Source of the DNA: Thermus sp. LT1-2-5
Lineage (GTDB): Bacteria > Deinococcota > Deinococci > Deinococcales > Thermaceae
NCBI RefSeq assembly: GCF_040363165.1
Contig: NZ_BSRG01000002.1
Coordinates: forward strand, 124,001-188,000
DNA length: 64,000 bases
Direction: 5' to 3'
Both the position numbers and the translations under genes were made by a program. Shown here piece by piece: positions 61,623-64,000 of this stretch. The notes under the pieces were generated by a model, which saw only the letters and a list, made by a program, of their open reading frames with translations, did no database searches and was not told the origin of the DNA. Every line of letters begins with the position of its first letter. The stretch's first letter is position 1.

Positions 61623-62768
61623 ATGGTGCGCAAGTGGGTTCTCTTGGCGGTCTCCCTCTTGGGGTTGGCCCTGGCCCAAGGTTTCCGGGGCCTGTCCCTG
61701 GGCACTCCTTACCCCGAGATGGGGGTGCAGCCCGGGGAAAGCGTGAACCTGACCCTCACCCTGAAGAACCACGGCCTACCCCCAGGGGTGGTGCGGCTTT
61801 CCTTAGCTGAGGTGCCTCAGGGTTGGCAGGCAAGCCTCATCGGGGGCGGGCGGTTGGTGCGGGCCGTCTACTTGGCCCCCGATGGGGAGGCCACCCTCAC
61901 CCTCCGCCTCCAGCCTCCCAGGGAGGTGAAGGCAGGCACCTACCGCTTCCTGGTCCGGGCCGAGGGTCTTGGCCAGACGGCGAGCCTGCCCATCGCCCTG
62001 GTAGTGGGCCAGGGCTTGCCGCAACGGCTTAGCCTCGAGGCCGAACTCCCCGTGCTCAAAGGTCCCCCCACCAGCACCTTCCGTTACCGGGTGACCCTCA
62101 AGAACGAGTCCGATCGGGACCTTCTGGTTTCCCTGGAGTACGAGGCCCCTAAGGGCTTCCAGGTCACCTTCACCCCCGCCTTCGCCAGCCAGCAGGTGAC
62201 CAGCCTGCCCATCAAGGCGGGGGAAAGCAAGGACCTAGACGTGGAGGTCTCCTTGCCCAAGGACACCAAGGCGGACACCTACGGCCTCACCTTGCGAGCG
62301 GTGGCGGGGGAGGCCAAGGCGGAGCTGGCCCTCACCCTGGAAGTCACGGGGCGGCCCGAGGTGCGCTTCACCACCAAGGAAGGAAGACTTTCCGGCCAGG
62401 TGGTGGCGGGCCGGGAGAACCCGGTGAAGCTCCTGGTGAAAAACGAGGGGAGCGCCCCCGCCAAGAACCTGTCCTTCAGCGCCATGGAGCCCTCGGGCTG
62501 GGAGGTGAAGTTCGAACCGGATAAGCTGGAGTCCCTGGACCCTGGCCAGGAACAGGAGATCACCGCCCGTATCAAGCCCTCCCCCAAGGCGGTCACCGGG
62601 GACTACATGGTGACCCTTTCCCTCTCGGGGGACGAGGGGGTTTCCGAGAGCCTGGACTACCGGGCCACCGTGGTTCGCTCCAGCCTCTGGGGCCTTGTGG
62701 GGGTGGGGATCATGGCGGTGGCCCTCCTGGTCCTGGGCTTCGCCGTGAACCGCTTTGGCCGGAGGTAG
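61623..62768 (+). CDS. Exported NEW3-domain protein, membrane anchored
   Basis: 381 residues. A signal peptide ([18 protein letters not shown]) is followed by three beta-rich repeats, each with the NEW3 (alpha-galactosidase-associated) pattern: [40 protein letters not shown] and [22 protein letters not shown]-terminal membrane helix (about 352-373) and NRFGRR tail anchor it. AAAGGAGG lies 7-8 nt before the ATG. It is followed 1 nt later by an ABC ATPase and then a permease, an arrangement seen in other bacteria; it may be the extracytoplasmic part of that exporter. Confidence 0.82.
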   Translation: MVRKWVLLAVSLLGLALAQGFRGLSLGTPYPEMGVQPGESVNLTLTLKNHGLPPGVVRLSLAEVPQGWQASLIGGGRLVRAVYLAPDGEATLTLRLQPPREVKAGTYRFLVRAEGLGQTASLPIALVVGQGLPQRLSLEAELPVLKGPPTSTFRYRVTLKNESDRDLLVSLEYEAPKGFQVTFTPAFASQQVTSLPIKAGESKDLDVEVSLPKDTKADTYGLTLRAVAGEAKAELALTLEVTGRPEVRFTTKEGRLSGQVVAGRENPVKLLVKNEGSAPAKNLSFSAMEPSGWEVKFEPDKLESLDPGQEQEITARIKPSPKAVTGDYMVTLSLSGDEGVSESLDYRATVVRSSLWGLVGVGIMAVALLVLGFAVNRFGRR

Positions 62769-62769
62769 C

Positions 62770-63693
62770 ATGACGGTTATCCAAACCCGCGGCCTCACCA
62801 AGCGCTACGGCCGGGTGGTGGCCGTGGAGGACCTGAACCTGGAGGTGGCGGAGGGGGAGGTCTTCGGCCTCCTGGGCCCCAACGGCTCGGGCAAGACCAC
62901 CACCATCCTCATGCTTCTGGGCCTCACCGAGCCCACCGCCGGGGAAGCCCGGGTCTTGGGCCTGGACCCCATGCGGGAGCCCCTAAAGGTGAAGGCCAAG
63001 GTGGGCTACCTCCCCGACCAGGTGGGCTTCTACGGGGAGCTCACCGCCTGGGAAAACCTCCGCTACACCACAAGGCTCCTGGGCCTCTCCGAGGCCGAGG
63101 CCAAGGCCCGCATCGAGGAGGTCTTGCAGCGCATGGGGCTTTGGGAGGTCAAGGACCGCCGGGTTTCCGCCTTCAGCCGGGGCATGCGCCAGCGCCTGGG
63201 CCTGGCGGAAGTCCTCCTCAAAAAGCCCAAGGTGGCCATCCTGGACGAGCCCACCCTGGGCCTGGACCCCGAGGCCGCCCGGGAATTCTTGGCCCTCATC
63301 AAGGGCCTGAAGCAAGAGGGCATCACCGTGCTCCTTTCCAGCCACCTGCTACATCAGGTGCAGGAGATCTGCGACCGGGTGGGGCTATTCCACAAGGGAC
63401 GGCTCGCCCTCTTAGGCACCGTGGAGGAGCTAGCTCAACGGGTGCTGGGGGGCGGGTACGAGATCCTGGTGGAGGCGAGCCCGGGCCTTGCCGAGGCCTT
63501 CGCCGCCTTGGACGGGGTGGCCAAGGTGGAAACGGGGGAAGGGCGTTACCGGGTCCTCGCCACCCGCGACCTCAGGCCCGAGCTGGCCCGCATCGCCGTG
63601 GCGCAGGGTAGCCTCTACGGCCTAGCCCTTCGCAAGCCCAGCTTGGACGAGGTCTACGCCCACTACTTCCAGGAGGTGGCCCATGCGGCGTGA
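62770..63693 (+). CDS. ABC transporter ATP-binding protein (ABC-2 type)
   Basis: 307 residues. Walker [19 protein letters not shown]-loop region [19 protein letters not shown], signature [19 protein letters not shown], Walker [16 protein letters not shown] and switch [15 protein letters not shown]. The C-terminal extension (220-307) is usual for NosF/CcmA-like exporters. ATG 62770 is 4 nt after GGAGG and 1 nt after the NEW3 gene stop. It overlaps the permease gene by 11 nt. Confidence 0.94.
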   Translation: MTVIQTRGLTKRYGRVVAVEDLNLEVAEGEVFGLLGPNGSGKTTTILMLLGLTEPTAGEARVLGLDPMREPLKVKAKVGYLPDQVGFYGELTAWENLRYTTRLLGLSEAEAKARIEEVLQRMGLWEVKDRRVSAFSRGMRQRLGLAEVLLKKPKVAILDEPTLGLDPEAAREFLALIKGLKQEGITVLLSSHLLHQVQEICDRVGLFHKGRLALLGTVEELAQRVLGGGYEILVEASPGLAEAFAALDGVAKVETGEGRYRVLATRDLRPELARIAVAQGSLYGLALRKPSLDEVYAHYFQEVAHAA

Positions 63694-64000
63694 AGGCTCA
63701 CCCTGGACCGGTCTTTGGGCGGTTTTCTTCAAGGAGATGGCCGACCACCTCTCGGGGCTCAGGATGCGGATCCTGGAAGCCCTGATCCTCCTTTCCGCCC
63801 TGGCCGCCCTGTACACGGGCACCCAAACCTTGCGGCAGACCGTGGGGGAGGACCCCTACCTCTACCTCAAGCTCCTCACCACCGCCCAGGACCCCTTGCC
63901 CTCCTTCGTGGGCTTCCTCTCCTTCTTTGTCCCCCTGGCGGCCATCGCCTTAGCCTTCGACGCCGTGAACGGGGAGTATGCCCGGGGCACGCTTTCCCGC
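63683..64000 (+). CDS. ABC-2 type permease, partial (cut by the window end)
   Basis: 106 codons are present with no stop; the rest lies beyond the window. ATG 63683 lies inside the end of the ATPase gene. A cytoplasmic helix ([20 protein letters not shown]) is followed by membrane helices ([14 protein letters not shown] and [18 protein letters not shown]), and [16 protein letters not shown] is the coupling motif of NosY/Gld-type permeases that face the ATPase. Confidence 0.88.
   Translation, partial: MRREGSPWTGLWAVFFKEMADHLSGLRMRILEALILLSALAALYTGTQTLRQTVGEDPYLYLKLLTTAQDPLPSFVGFLSFFVPLAAIALAFDAVNGEYARGTLSR

Overview
The window is about 64 kb of a Thermus chromosome. The evidence is the GC content (near 68% by eye), the extreme G/C bias at third codon positions, and proteins that are clear Thermus orthologues: a Taq-type DNA polymerase I of 830 residues, a 735-residue fused SecDF, Gfh1, a 571-residue IF2 and a tmRNA close to the T. 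thermophilus one. PolA resembles the non-aquaticus, non-thermophilus Thermus polymerases most, but I cannot name the species. There is no IS element, prophage, CRISPR array or tRNA gene; this is mostly core chromosome packed in tight operons with ATGA and TGATG overlaps.

Layout. 0-5 kb: a frameshifted small membrane gene, a YbjN-domain protein, an FAD oxidoreductase, NADP isocitrate dehydrogenase and an RNase II-type nuclease. 5-14 kb: a PlsY-like protein, SufE, an SDR, CoaE, CCA-adding enzyme, a MEMO-family protein with a PqqD-like N-terminus, RNase R, a class III aminotransferase, a YbgC-type thioesterase and RbfA. 14-20 kb: GlmM, AzlCD, PolA, YigZ, AroE. 20-27 kb: nfeD-floA-(small protein)-phoH-ybeY-dgkA, then a zinc-finger protein, gfh1-lysS and czrB. 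27.8-30.4 kb: a split B12-dependent acyl-CoA mutase, whose specificity residues are those of isobutyryl-CoA mutase, with a thioesterase. 30-37 kb, minus strand: the FMN-riboswitch rib operon (ribD-ribE-ribBA) running into a VWA protein and a Tat-exported metallo-beta-lactamase-fold protein, with ssrA upstream. 37-43.6 kb: rimP-nusA-rnpM-infB, then secDF. 43.7-47.8 kb: an SDR, L-serine dehydratase alpha, an orphan response regulator, rplS, trmD and an atypically low-GC TetR gene. 48-52 kb: redox enzymes and an MFS transporter. 52-57.2 kb: an operon of sensor kinase, receiver, HEAT-repeat membrane protein and processive glycosyltransferase. 57-64 kb: cupin, sdhCDAB, speD, and a NEW3-domain protein with an ABC exporter cut by the window edge.

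Regulation. Sixteen gene starts show a TANNNT (or GATAAT) hexamer ending 6-7 nt before the start codon, the pattern expected for leaderless mRNAs. It fixes several starts and shows compact divergent promoter pairs (coaE/cca, glmM/azlC, aroE/nfeD, sdaAA/response regulator, nitronate monooxygenase/MFS).

The best candidates for undescribed biology are the four-gene kinase-receiver-HEAT-glycosyltransferase operon, whose kinase has its catalytic part N-terminal and a FecR/TPR region after a membrane segment; the mutase with IcmA-type residues; the PqqD-like/MEMO fusion; and the speD promoter whose 17-nt spacer is G8-A-G8.
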